Source of the DNA: Aquabacterium soli | GTDB taxonomy: Bacteria > Pseudomonadota > Gammaproteobacteria > Burkholderiales > Burkholderiaceae_C | Direction: 5' to 3' | DNA: 64,000 nucleotides | Assembly (NCBI RefSeq): GCF_003933735.1 | Contig: NZ_RSED01000002.1 | Span: 282,704-346,703, forward strand | Shown: in pieces, positions 35,514 through 45,849 of the stretch | How positions within the stretch are numbered: the first letter of the stretch is position 1 | How the letters are laid out: every line of letters begins with the position of its first letter | Notes under the pieces: model-generated | Database searches by the model: none | Seen by the model: only the letters and a program-made list of their open reading frames with translations | What the model was told of the DNA's origin: nothing | Program-made: the position numbers and the translations under genes

Positions 35514-36758
35514 ATGATCCAGCCTGCTGACCGCCTTCGAAGTGCACGCCTGGTGTGTGCCACGGCCCTGGCATCCCTGGTGATGCACGGCACTGCCAGC
35601 GCGTACGGGGCCAGGGCCAGGGCCACCGCAACGCCAGCCAGCGATGCCGCCAGCGCCGCCGCCACGGCATCATCGCCAGAAGGCGCCAAGGCCCCTGCGT
35701 GGCGCCAGTACACCTTCTCGTGGAAGTTCCTGGACGAATCGTCCCTGGCGCCACGTGGCGGCAGCACCACCGGCACATCCGTGCAGCCCGTCACCCGACC
35801 CACGGCCGAATGGCAGGCCCTGCAGGCCCCAGGGCTGAGCAAGTTCGAACGTGACCGGCGTGCCATCCTGGCCATGGCGGGCGCCTACCGGGCCAGCTTC
35901 GACTTCATCGAGGTGGCCGGCTTCCAGGCCGGCTTCAAACCCGACAAGCCCTACCAGAGCTGGGGCACCGAGAAGGTCTACGTGCTGGAGGACAAGGGCA
36001 CGTCCATCGTCCTGCAACACCTGCTGGTGATGACGATGGTGGGCGAGGACGGCAAGGTCGAAGGCCCCTTCGTGGTCAAGCACTGGCGCCAGGACTGGCA
36101 CCACGAGCCCAAGGACCAACTGGTCTACCGCGGCCACAACACGTGGGAGCGCGTGGCCGTGCCCGTGGCCCAGCGCAGGGGCCAGTGGCGCCAGACGGTC
36201 TACCAGGTCGATGATTCGCCGCGCTACTCGGGCGTGGCCACCTGGGAGCACCTGGGCAACTACAGTGCCTGGGGCGATACCGATGGCTGGCGCCCCTTGC
36301 CGCGCCGCGAGTTCAGCGTGCGTGATGACTACCAAGTGCTGATCGGCAACAACCGCCACATCATCACGCCCACAGGCTGGGTGCATGAGCAGGCGAACCT
36401 CAAGGTCAAGCTGAATGCCCAAGGCCGCGTGCTGGCCAAGGACCCGGTGGTGGCCCGCGAACTGGGCTTCAACCGCTACGAGCGCATCGAGGGTTACGAC
36501 TGGGCCGCAGGTGACCGCTACCTGCAGGCCACCGAGCCGGTGTGGTCGGAAGTGCGCCGCCAGTGGGACCTGCTGATCGCGCGGCCCGGGCTGCTGAGGC
36601 TCAAGGGCGCGCCTGACAAGGACAGCCTCTTCGTGCCGCTTTACGAGTATGCAGGCTCGTTCGACGAGCCCGGCACCAAGCTTCCCACGCGCGCCGAAAT
36701 CCGCCTTCACGTCGAAAAGGCGGTACGCGATTACCTGGCGCCTGCATCCCGTCCCTGA
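35514..36758 (+). CDS. DUF6607-family exported protein of unknown function
   Basis: A 414-residue protein with an N-terminal signal (LVCATALASLVMHGTASAYG, cleavage near ASA). The conserved core begins at WRQYTFSWKFLDESSLAPRG and contains GLSKFERDRRAILAMAGAYR, ASFDFIEVAGFQAGF, QSWGTEKVYVLED, and FVVKHWRQDWHHEPKDQLVY. These match the family I recall as DUF6607, common in Gammaproteobacteria and Betaproteobacteria but uncharacterised. It is probably periplasmic or on the outer face. The start at 35514 gives a good signal; an earlier in-frame ATG at 35478 would only lengthen the leader. Neighbouring genes act on lipids, but no direct link is shown. Confidence 0.78.
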   Translation: MIQPADRLRSARLVCATALASLVMHGTASAYGARARATATPASDAASAAATASSPEGAKAPAWRQYTFSWKFLDESSLAPRGGSTTGTSVQPVTRPTAEWQALQAPGLSKFERDRRAILAMAGAYRASFDFIEVAGFQAGFKPDKPYQSWGTEKVYVLEDKGTSIVLQHLLVMTMVGEDGKVEGPFVVKHWRQDWHHEPKDQLVYRGHNTWERVAVPVAQRRGQWRQTVYQVDDSPRYSGVATWEHLGNYSAWGDTDGWRPLPRREFSVRDDYQVLIGNNRHIITPTGWVHEQANLKVKLNAQGRVLAKDPVVARELGFNRYERIEGYDWAAGDRYLQATEPVWSEVRRQWDLLIARPGLLRLKGAPDKDSLFVPLYEYAGSFDEPGTKLPTRAEIRLHVEKAVRDYLAPASRP

Positions 36759-36939
36759 AAGGCGGTTGGCGCAGCGTGAAGCGCGAACCAGACTACAGCG
36801 TCGCTGTCAGCAGGCACCTACAAAGCGCGACGCCATCGGACTGCATCTGAACACCGCATAAACCACTATGCTGTGTCACAAGTTGCATCAGGGCGCCGGC
36901 CGAGGCCCTGGGCCGTCCATGTCCTGCCTTTGCCACCCC

Positions 36940-38091
36940 ATGTCCATCGCCAAACACCGCGTATCGATTCGCCATGCCCTGCCCCGCGCATGGGCCCTCA
37001 CCGCCCTGACCTGCGTGGCCACGCCGTGGGTACACGCTCAGAGTCCCGCGCAGAATCCAGCCACCGCCGATCTGCAGGCGTGCCTGAAGCTCACCGAGGA
37101 CAAAGAGCGGCTGGCTTGCTATGACCGTCAGGCCACCAAGGACACCATCATGGCCCTGCCGGCTTCACCGGTGGCGGCGCAGGCAGAAACACCGCAGCCC
37201 GGCCAGCCCGCACAGACCGTGACCGCGCCCCCTGGCGGCACGCCTGCCACGGGAGACACACCGCCCGACGAAGGCTTCCTGTCACGGTTCTGGGAGCTGT
37301 CACCGGCCGACAAGCGCGGCACCTTCAACTACACGGCCTATCGGCCCAACTTCTTCCTGCCGATCCGCGGCTTGCGCAAGCTCAACAACGAGCCCAGCAG
37401 CCCCACGCGCGGCAAGGCCACCAATCTGCCTCAGTACCAGCACTTCGAGACGAAGCTGCAACTTTCGCTGCGTACCAAGGTGCTGGAAGACTTCCTGCTG
37501 CCCAACGCCGACCTGTGGGTGGCCTACACGCAGCAGTCGATCTGGCAGACCTGGAATCACGAGGAATCCTCGCCCTTCCGCAACACGGATTACCAGCCTG
37601 AGGTGCTGTATGTGGTGCCCATGCCGATGGGCCTGCAGAACCTGCCCTTTGACTGGAAATGGCGCCTGACCAGTTTCGGTCTGGTGCACCAGTCCAATGG
37701 CCAGTCCGATGAGCTGTCACGCAGCTGGAACCGGGCTTACGTGTCGTTCGGCGTGGAGCGCGGCGGCATCAACGCCAACCTGCGTGTGGAAGCCCCACTG
37801 GCCAAGAGCAACGACAAGTACGACGACAACCCGGACATCGAGCACTACCTCGGCCATGTGCAGGCCCAGTTGAACTGGTCGCCAGGGCGCTCGATCGCAT
37901 CGCTGCTGTGGCGCCCATCGCTCAGCGGCCGCGGCTCGGTCGAGTTGAACTGGTCATACCCGGTGAACGCGGAGCGCCCGGATGGGCTGCGCTGGTATGT
38001 GCAGGCCTTCCATGGCTATGGCGATACCCTGCTGGACTACAACTTCAAGCAGAGCACCCTGGGCGCAGGCCTGACCATCTTCAAGTTCTGA
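36940..38091 (+). CDS. pldA: Outer membrane phospholipase A1 (OMPLA)
   Basis: A 383-residue beta-barrel phospholipase. After the signal (ALTALTCVATPWVHAQ) comes a poorly conserved, Pro/Thr-rich linker to about residue 105. The 12-stranded barrel starts at YTAYRPNFFLPIRG. The catalytic His and Ser are in GLVHQSNGQSDELSRSWNRA, and the Asn follows in the same loop region as in Escherichia coli PldA. The C terminus ends in the aromatic residue F, as expected for BAM-dependent insertion (LGAGLTIFKF). The N-terminal segment LQACLKLTEDKERLACYDRQ is a short cysteine-pair motif seen before OMPLA domains in this order. The choice between ATGs at 36919 and 36940 is uncertain. Confidence 0.92.
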   Translation: MSIAKHRVSIRHALPRAWALTALTCVATPWVHAQSPAQNPATADLQACLKLTEDKERLACYDRQATKDTIMALPASPVAAQAETPQPGQPAQTVTAPPGGTPATGDTPPDEGFLSRFWELSPADKRGTFNYTAYRPNFFLPIRGLRKLNNEPSSPTRGKATNLPQYQHFETKLQLSLRTKVLEDFLLPNADLWVAYTQQSIWQTWNHEESSPFRNTDYQPEVLYVVPMPMGLQNLPFDWKWRLTSFGLVHQSNGQSDELSRSWNRAYVSFGVERGGINANLRVEAPLAKSNDKYDDNPDIEHYLGHVQAQLNWSPGRSIASLLWRPSLSGRGSVELNWSYPVNAERPDGLRWYVQAFHGYGDTLLDYNFKQSTLGAGLTIFKF

Positions 38092-38128
38092 TGGTGGTGG
38101 GCCCCGCCGCGCGTGGGGCCCCTGTGAC

Positions 38129-38695
38129 TCAGGCCAGTGCGTCCTCGCCCAATTCGGCCAGCAGCGTCTCCTTGCGGGACACCAGGTCGGCACCCAGCTC
38201 GGCCAGATCCACGTCCGACTTCTTCACCTCAGGGAAGAGTTCGGTCTCTTCTTCCTTGACGTGGTGCTCGATGTACTCGCCCAGCACCTTGACCTTGGCG
38301 TCGTACAGCTCTTCATCAGGGCTCATGCCTTCGATCTGCGCGATCAGGTCCTTGGCACTGGCGTGCTCCACCTCGGCCTCGTCCAGCAGGTCGCCGTCTT
38401 CGATGGCCGCGCGCGCTGCGGGGTAGAAGATCTCTTCCTCGATGGTGGCATGCACCGTCAGCAGCAGGCAGATCTTCTGGGCCAGGGCCTGGCGCTCATC
38501 GCCGTCGGCCTCGTCCTTGACCAGCTTCTCGTAGTCCTTGAACAGGGCCTTCACTTCCTTGTGGTCGGCCACCAGCAGCTTGATGGCATCGTCGTGCACG
38601 ACGGTGCTGCGCTTGGATGCCGGCTTGGCCGTGGTCTTGTGGGCAGCCGTCTTGGCGCTGGCGGTCTTGGGGCTCTTGGTCTTGGTAGCGGTCAT
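38129..38695 (-). CDS. Hemerythrin-like HHE domain protein
   Basis: A 188-residue protein. A Lys/Thr/Ala-rich N-terminal tail (about residues 1-32) resembles histone-H1-like tails and may bind nucleic acid or simply be disordered. The hemerythrin domain (about 33-175) has the diiron ligand pattern LLVADHKEVKALF, TVHATIEEEIFYP, VEHASAKDLI and YIEHHVKEEETELFP. This family binds O2 or NO or protects against oxidative stress in other bacteria. AGGAG precedes the ATG at 38695. It is convergent with pldA, 37 bp apart. Confidence 0.88.
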   Translation of the reverse strand: MTATKTKSPKTASAKTAAHKTTAKPASKRSTVVHDDAIKLLVADHKEVKALFKDYEKLVKDEADGDERQALAQKICLLLTVHATIEEEIFYPAARAAIEDGDLLDEAEVEHASAKDLIAQIEGMSPDEELYDAKVKVLGEYIEHHVKEEETELFPEVKKSDVDLAELGADLVSRKETLLAELGEDALA

Positions 38696-38905
38696 GCGGG
38701 TTCTCCTGGAAAGTGGAGGCGGCATCAACAAAGGGGGAGTGCGCCGCCGGGCATGACCTCTATGGCAATTGGCGCGCCTGCCTTCCCGGGCACGCGCACC
38801 CTGCTGCCCCGGCGCAGGCGGGCGGCAGCCGATACCGGTGTGGCACCGGCCGGTCGGCAACGAATGCAGGGAAGGCACGGCGCCGTTTGCGTCGCGCCCA
38901 CGTCG

Positions 38906-40960
<2,055 letters not shown>

Positions 40961-40967
40961 GCCCTTC

Positions 40968-40973
40968 ATTGTG
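40968..40973 (-). promoter_or_regulatory. Candidate -10 element of nadE
   Basis: Read on the minus strand, CACAAT ends seven bases before the nadE ATG at 40960. This is another near-leaderless arrangement, and it disfavours the ATG at 40969 as the start. Confidence 0.35.
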
Positions 40974-41096
40974 CCCGGCGCGAGAGCCCCTGGGCACCCT
41001 GGGCCTCAGGCCTGCATTCCTGTGTTCGCAGGCGGGGCTTGCCGCGCCGCTACCATGGCCTGTCAGCTTGACGCCACCCCGGAGGGCCGCCCGTCC

Positions 41097-42143
41097 ATGG
41101 AGTTCCACGACTACTACGCTTGGCTGGGTGTTGCCCGCCAAGCCACGCCCGACGAGATCAAGAAGGCCTACCGGGGCCAGGCCCGTCGTTTCCATCCAGA
41201 CCTCAGCAAGGCGCCCGAATCCGAGCAGCGCATGCGCGAGATCAACGAGGCCTACGTGGTGCTGTCCGACCCGGACAAGCGCGCCGCCTACGACAAGCTC
41301 GCCGAGCAGCGCCAGGCAGGCGCTGCAGGCCCGCGCCAGGCCCCCTTCGGCAAGGAGGCTGCGCGCCCCAAGAGCCCGGCCGAGGCCGCCCAGGCCTATG
41401 CCGAGACGGCCGCGCACACCAGCGCCAGCAGCAGCACCGGCCCCGGCACGGCAGACACCAGCGGGTTCAGCGATTTCTTCAGCGACCTGTTCGGCCGCAT
41501 GGGCGTGGGTGCCCGCGGCAAGTCGACAGCGCAGGCACGGGGTGAAGACCAGCAAGCCACCGTGGCGCTGGACCTGGCGGACATCTGGAGCGGTGCCCTG
41601 CGCACCATCACGCTCAAGTCACCCCACTTCGACGCCCAGGGCCATGCCTCGGTGGGCCAACGCAAGCTGCAGGTCAAGATTCCGGCCGGCGTGCGCCCCG
41701 GCCAGACCCTGCGCCTGGCCGGCCAGGGCGCACCCGGGGGCCAGGGCGCCGCGGCGGGCGACCTGCTGCTGGAGATCCAGGTCAAGCCGCATCCGGACTT
41801 CAAGCTCGACGGCGCCAACCTGCTGGCCGAGCTGCCGGTGGCCCCCTGGGAAGCCGCGCTGGGCGCCGTGGTGCCGGTGGCCCTGCCCCATGGCCCGGGG
41901 CTGAGCGTGCGCGTGCCTGCGGGCGCCCAGAGCGGCCAATCGCTCACGGTGCGCGGCAAGGGCCTGCCCTCGCCCACGCCCGGCGATCTGGAGCTCAAGC
42001 TGCGCGTGGTGCTGCCCAGCGCGCACGACCCGCGCGCCAGGCGCCTGTACGAGCAGATGGCCACCGAGCTGAAGGACGAGTTCGACGCCCGCAAGGTGGC
42101 TGCCTCGGAGGCCGACTGGCGGCCACAGGAGGAACCGCGATGA
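41097..42143 (+). CDS. cbpA: DnaJ-class molecular chaperone CbpA
   Basis: A 348-residue Hsp40. The J domain is at residues 1-70 (YYAWLGVARQATPDEIKKAY, with HPD in RRFHPDLSKAPE). A Gly/Ala/Ser-rich linker follows, then two C-terminal beta-barrel substrate-binding domains (VTVALDLADIWSGAL-like segment near 155; KLQVKIPAGVRPGQTLRLAG). There are no zinc-finger repeats, so it is CbpA/type II rather than DnaJ. The start at 41097 has GGAGG 11 bases upstream, and a TACCAT -10 candidate is at 41051-41056. It overlaps cbpM by four bases. Confidence 0.93.
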   Translation: MEFHDYYAWLGVARQATPDEIKKAYRGQARRFHPDLSKAPESEQRMREINEAYVVLSDPDKRAAYDKLAEQRQAGAAGPRQAPFGKEAARPKSPAEAAQAYAETAAHTSASSSTGPGTADTSGFSDFFSDLFGRMGVGARGKSTAQARGEDQQATVALDLADIWSGALRTITLKSPHFDAQGHASVGQRKLQVKIPAGVRPGQTLRLAGQGAPGGQGAAAGDLLLEIQVKPHPDFKLDGANLLAELPVAPWEAALGAVVPVALPHGPGLSVRVPAGAQSGQSLTVRGKGLPSPTPGDLELKLRVVLPSAHDPRARRLYEQMATELKDEFDARKVAASEADWRPQEEPR

Positions 42144-42448
42144 ACACGACCGAACAGCTTGTCGAGGCCACGCTGGATGACCTCTGGTTCGACCTGGAGG
42201 ACCTGTGCCGCCTGGGCGTGGTCGAGGCCTGCTGGCTGGAAGAGCGCCTGACCAACGGCCTGGTCATCGCCTGCGAGGACGCGCCCGACACCACGCGCTG
42301 CTACAACCACATCACGCTGACACGGGTGCGGCGGCTGGCCGCCCTGGAGCGGGATTTCGAGGCCGTGCCGGAGCTGGCGGCGCTGGTGGCCGACATGGAA
42401 TGCGAGATCCAGCGGCTCAAGGAACGGCTCCAGTGCCTGGAAGACTGA
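42140..42448 (+). CDS. cbpM: CbpA modulator CbpM (MerR-like)
   Basis: A 102-residue protein that in Escherichia coli binds the CbpA J domain and inhibits its chaperone and DNA-binding activity. It has a helix-turn-helix-like N-terminal half (DLCRLGVVEACWLEERLTNG), then LTRVRRLAALERDFEAVPEL and a C-terminal coiled coil (ECEIQRLKERLQCLE). The ATGA overlap with cbpA implies coupled translation. Confidence 0.88.
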   Translation: MNTTEQLVEATLDDLWFDLEDLCRLGVVEACWLEERLTNGLVIACEDAPDTTRCYNHITLTRVRRLAALERDFEAVPELAALVADMECEIQRLKERLQCLED

Positions 42449-42469
42449 GCTCCGCCAGGTGCCACCGGC

Positions 42470-43084
42470 CTAGCGCTCGGTCCTGGGCTTTTCCTTGACA
42501 TAGCGTGCCAGCACCGCGTCGTCCACCTTGTAGCCGCTGACGCCCATGTAGGAATCGCCCCGGAAGGTCTTGAGCGTGCCCGTGACCCACACCGTGTCCA
42601 TCGACGCAAAGCCCTTGGCCGGCTTGCCCAGGATGACGTGGATGATCTGGTTGGCGGGCGGCGGCGGCGAGTGGATGCAGGCGCCGTAGTAGGGCACCAG
42701 CAGCATCTCCTTGAGGCCCGCCTTGCCCTCTTCCAGCGGCACCACGTAGCCGGGGATGCGGCCCTTCACGCCGTCCATGTCCTGGTTGACCGGCGCGTTG
42801 TCCCACACTTCACGCATCTGCTTGAGCATCTGCAGCATGCGCGGATCGCTGTCGCTGATGATGTCGAAGTTCTGGTCGCCCAGCCGCTTGCGCACCTCGT
42901 CGGTCGGGTCCCAGCCCTTGGGCACCAGGTCGGACCACTTGATGTGCGGCAAGGCTTTCTGGCCCGTGTCCTTTGACCAGGCCGACGCCGCGGCCCAAGG
43001 GCCGATGGACAGCGTCGCGCTCGTGACCGCGAGCAGTGAGCGGCGTGTGATCCGGGCGGTACAGAGGATGTCGGGGGCTGTCAT
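42470..43084 (-). CDS. DUF3299 exported protein of a zinc-uptake-like locus
   Basis: A 204-residue periplasmic protein. A twin-arginine-like signal (ITRRSLLAVTSATLSIGPWA) precedes a DUF3299 domain with IKWSDLVPKGWDP, GRIPGYVVPLEEGK, LLVPYYGACIHSPPPPANQI and a conserved Cys and His in that segment. DUF3299 proteins are encoded beside DUF2796 proteins and ABC transporters in zrg-type zinc loci, as here. The ATG at 43084 is preferred, because AAGGA is nine bases upstream of it and directly abuts the alternative ATG at 43093. It is last in the leftward operon, 18 bp after the permease gene. Confidence 0.8.
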   Translation of the reverse strand: MTAPDILCTARITRRSLLAVTSATLSIGPWAAASAWSKDTGQKALPHIKWSDLVPKGWDPTDEVRKRLGDQNFDIISDSDPRMLQMLKQMREVWDNAPVNQDMDGVKGRIPGYVVPLEEGKAGLKEMLLVPYYGACIHSPPPPANQIIHVILGKPAKGFASMDTVWVTGTLKTFRGDSYMGVSGYKVDDAVLARYVKEKPRTER

Positions 43085-43102
43085 GCGGTGCATTCCTTGT
43101 GA

Positions 43103-44365
43103 TCATGTCTTCGGGCTGAGCCCATCGGCCAGTGACAGCCGGTAGGCACGCCATGCCGGCAGCAGGCTGGCGATCAGGCCGGCGGCCACCAGGCCTGCCA
43201 TCAAGCAGGCCTGCCCTTCCGTGGGCCAGCCTACGTGCAAGCGGATGCCCCAGCGCGTGAGCGCCCAATCCTGGCAGGCCAGCAGGCCCAGCCAAGAGGC
43301 CAGCCAGCCCAGCGCCACGCCGGCGACGGACAACGCCGAGCCCTCCAGCAGCAGCAGGGCCAGCACGGTGCGGGGCGAAGCCCCCACGGCCCGCAGGATG
43401 GCCAGCTCGCGCCGCCGCTCGCTGAGCCCGGCCAGCATCGTGGCCACCAGGCCCGAGAAGCTGACCAGCGCCACCAGGGCCGTGATGGCCAGCAGGGCTT
43501 TTTCAGCGGCGCTGACCACCTGCCACAGCTCGTCCAGCGCCACCCCGGGCAGGATGGCCATCAGCGGCTCCTTCTCGTAGTCGGCCAGCCAGCGCTGCAC
43601 GGCGAACACGGCCGTGCGGCTCTTGAGCCCCACCATCACGGCCGTGACCTCGCGCGGGCGCAGCAGCTCGGGCGTGAGCGCCTGGCTGTCGACGTGGACG
43701 CCGGGCATGGGGGCACCGCCCATCCAGTCGAGGTGCAGCGCCTGCATGGCCTCCAGGCTGATGTGGATGGAACGGTCCACCGGCGTGCCGGTGGGCGCCA
43801 GGATGCCCACCACCGTGAAAGGCCTGTCGGCGTGGTCGTTGCCTTCCAGCGCGCCATCGCCATGCGACAACACCACGCGTGCGCCGAGCCGATGGCCGAG
43901 CTGGCGCGCCACATCGGCCCCGATCACGGCATCGAACAAGCCTTGGAACGGGCGCCCCTCGGCCAGCACCAGGGCCTGGCCATCGCCATAGGCAAAGTGC
44001 TGGAAATACGCCGCGCTGGTGGCCACCACCGGGAAGCCCTGGTGCGAATCACCCAGCGAGATCGGCACCACCCACCGCACGGCCCGGTGGGCCGCCAGGG
44101 CTTCGACGCTGTCCCAGCGCATGTTGTTGGTGGCCTGGCCGATGCGAAACACGCTGTAGAGCAGCAACTGGGTGCTGCCCGTGCGGGGGCCGACGATCAG
44201 ATCGGTGCCCGACACCGCCTGGGAGAAGCCTTCACGGACATCGCCGCGGATCTGTTCGATGCTGGCCAGCAGGAAGGCCGACAGGGCGATGGACACCAGG
44301 GTGATCGACAGCACGAAGCGCCGGTGCCAGGCGCTGGCCAGCGCGAGCCTCCAAAGGCCGTTCAT
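43103..44365 (-). CDS. ABC transporter permease (MacB/FtsX type) of a zinc-uptake-like locus
   Basis: A 420-residue membrane protein with one N-terminal helix (FVLSITLVSIALSAFLLASI), a large extracytoplasmic MacB-like domain and three C-terminal helices with the FtsX-domain motif ERRRELAILRAVGASPRTVL. FtsX/MacB-type transporters usually move or extract substrates mechanically rather than acting as classical importers. It overlaps the ATPase gene by four bases. Together with the DUF2796 and DUF3299 genes it matches the zrgB-like permease of Vibrio-type zinc loci. Confidence 0.85.
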   Translation of the reverse strand: MNGLWRLALASAWHRRFVLSITLVSIALSAFLLASIEQIRGDVREGFSQAVSGTDLIVGPRTGSTQLLLYSVFRIGQATNNMRWDSVEALAAHRAVRWVVPISLGDSHQGFPVVATSAAYFQHFAYGDGQALVLAEGRPFQGLFDAVIGADVARQLGHRLGARVVLSHGDGALEGNDHADRPFTVVGILAPTGTPVDRSIHISLEAMQALHLDWMGGAPMPGVHVDSQALTPELLRPREVTAVMVGLKSRTAVFAVQRWLADYEKEPLMAILPGVALDELWQVVSAAEKALLAITALVALVSFSGLVATMLAGLSERRRELAILRAVGASPRTVLALLLLEGSALSVAGVALGWLASWLGLLACQDWALTRWGIRLHVGWPTEGQACLMAGLVAAGLIASLLPAWRAYRLSLADGLSPKT

Positions 44366-45078
44366 GCGTGAGCCTCCACCAGGTCCTGCCAGGCCAGGCT
44401 GCGCTGGAAGTGCCGCGCCAGGCGCTGGTCATGGCTCACGAAGACCACGGCGGCCCGGGCATCCTGGCAGGCCTGCAGAAAGGTGTCCATGAAGGCGTCT
44501 CGCGTGGCTTCGTCCAGGGCCGAGGTGGGTTCGTCGGCCACCACCAGCGCCGGGCGGCCGATCAAGGCCCGGGCAGCGGCCACGCGCTGCTGCTGCCCGA
44601 CCGACAACTGCGCACTGGGTGCCTGCCAGGTGGCCTGCGGCAACTGCATGCGGGCCAGCAGCCCGCAGGCCTCGGCCTGAGGCCCGCCCTGGGCCTCGCT
44701 GCCGTGGCGACGCCGGGCCGAGAAGCGGCCGGGCAGCAGCACATTGTCCAGTGGCGACAGGTAAGGCAGCAGGTTGAACTGCTGGAAGATGTAGCCGATG
44801 TGGTCGGCCCGCCAGGCATCCTTGTGGTGGCCGGACAGGCTGCGCCAATCGGTGCCCTGCACGCGCACCTGGCCGCTGCGGGCAGGCGTGATGCCGCACA
44901 GCAGGGACAGCAAGGTGCTCTTGCCGCACCCGCTGGGGCCGTGGATGAACAGAGATTCGCCGACATCCAGGGTCAGCGCGGCCAGGCGGAGCAAGGCGGG
45001 TTGTGCCGGCGACCAGCCATGCTCCAGGCCTTCGATCTGGAGCACCGGCGCATTCGCACCGGCCTGCGGCATCTGCAT
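44362..45078 (-). CDS. ABC transporter ATP-binding protein of a zinc-uptake-like locus
   Basis: A 238-residue ABC ATPase. Walker A is GPSGCGKSTLLSLLCG, the Q-loop region is IGYIFQQFNLLPYLSPLDNV, the signature is LSVGQQQRVAAARAL (Val in place of the usual Gly, Gln for Glu), Walker B is LVVADEPTSALDEA and the switch His is in FVSHDQRLA. This is the LolD/MacB-type subfamily. The start at 45078 shares one base with the stop of the DUF2796 gene. It is predicted to drive the adjacent FtsX-type permease. Confidence 0.88.
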   Translation of the reverse strand: MQMPQAGANAPVLQIEGLEHGWSPAQPALLRLAALTLDVGESLFIHGPSGCGKSTLLSLLCGITPARSGQVRVQGTDWRSLSGHHKDAWRADHIGYIFQQFNLLPYLSPLDNVLLPGRFSARRRHGSEAQGGPQAEACGLLARMQLPQATWQAPSAQLSVGQQQRVAAARALIGRPALVVADEPTSALDEATRDAFMDTFLQACQDARAAVVFVSHDQRLARHFQRSLAWQDLVEAHA

Positions 45079-45635
45079 CACCGGCGAGGCCCCAGGTTGA
45101 CGACGTCTTGCGGACGCTTCAGCATCTGCCGGCCCTGCTTGCCGCCCACCGCCCACTGCACCTCGATGACCCGGGCATGGGCGCTGGCTTCAAAGAAGCC
45201 GACGTTCAGGCGGCGCAAGGCCGAGGGCTGGGCACAACGGAACACCCATTGGCCCTCCAGGTCGGCATGTCCGTCTTGTGCCGTGGCGTGGCCAGGGCTT
45301 GACCCCCAACCCAGCACCGGTGCACTCAGCTCCGCATGGGTCAGGACACACCGCGCCTCGGGATCGAGGCGCAGCAGCGTGCCGCCATCGCGCAGCCTGG
45401 CAGACCAGTCGGCTGCCAGCGCCTTCTCTGTCGGGGTTCTGGGCTGGCGCTCGAAACCCAGCAGGCTTTCGAGCGGCGCGTGGATGTCGATCACCAGTTC
45501 GCTGCCCTCCAGGGCCACGCCCAACTGGATCCGGCCATGCACGTGTGCCTGCTGGTGCGCCTGCGCGGCGGCCATGCACGACAGGAACATCACCAGGGCA
45601 TGCAGGCCCCTGCGCTTGGGTCTCGGTTGGGTCAT
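45078..45635 (-). CDS. DUF2796 (ZrgA-like) periplasmic metal-binding protein
   Basis: A 185-residue exported protein. After the signal (LHALVMFLSCMAAAQAHQQA) the mature N terminus is His-rich (HQQAHVHGRIQLGV), followed by the DUF2796 core ELVIDIHAPLESLLGFERQP, TPTEKALAADWSARL and LEGQWVFRCAQPSALRRLNV. In Vibrio cholerae the DUF2796 protein ZrgA is the zinc-binding component of the ZrgA-E uptake system. The cluster here keeps A, permease, ATPase and DUF3299 genes in the same operon. It is the first gene, so the control region is the 214-bp gap upstream, in which I could not find a Zur-box palindrome. Confidence 0.82.
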   Translation of the reverse strand: MTQPRPKRRGLHALVMFLSCMAAAQAHQQAHVHGRIQLGVALEGSELVIDIHAPLESLLGFERQPRTPTEKALAADWSARLRDGGTLLRLDPEARCVLTHAELSAPVLGWGSSPGHATAQDGHADLEGQWVFRCAQPSALRRLNVGFFEASAHARVIEVQWAVGGKQGRQMLKRPQDVVNLGPRR

Positions 45636-45789
45636 GTGTCGGCTTGTCTGAGGCAGTGCAGTGGGTGAAGACGGGATGGATCCCACTGCGCCGGCTGGGT
45701 TCAATGTGCGGTGCACAAGCATAGGTGCCATCTGCCTTAACAAGCCTCATGGCACACCATCCATAACAAACCGGCCCGCAGGGTGATTT

Positions 45790-45805
45790 ATGCACACTTG
45801 TGCAT
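45790..45805. promoter_or_regulatory. Palindrome over the promoter of the 539-residue unknown gene
   Basis: ATGCACA-CT-TGTGCAT is a perfect 7+7 inverted repeat. Its left half (TGCACA, 45791-45796) is a 4-of-6 match to a -35, placed 17 bases before TAGAAT at 45814-45819. A bound dimer would block RNA polymerase, so this is a probable repressor operator. The regulator is not identified. Confidence 0.6.
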
Positions 45806-45849
45806 TAATTGCCTAGAATCGCGTCCTCCACAGCATCCGGGATCACCCC

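Noticed and set aside
45636..45849. Possible Zur box for the zinc-like operon.
   Set aside because: No GTTATA-type palindrome is present; the only strong palindrome (45790-45805) sits at the opposite, rightward promoter.
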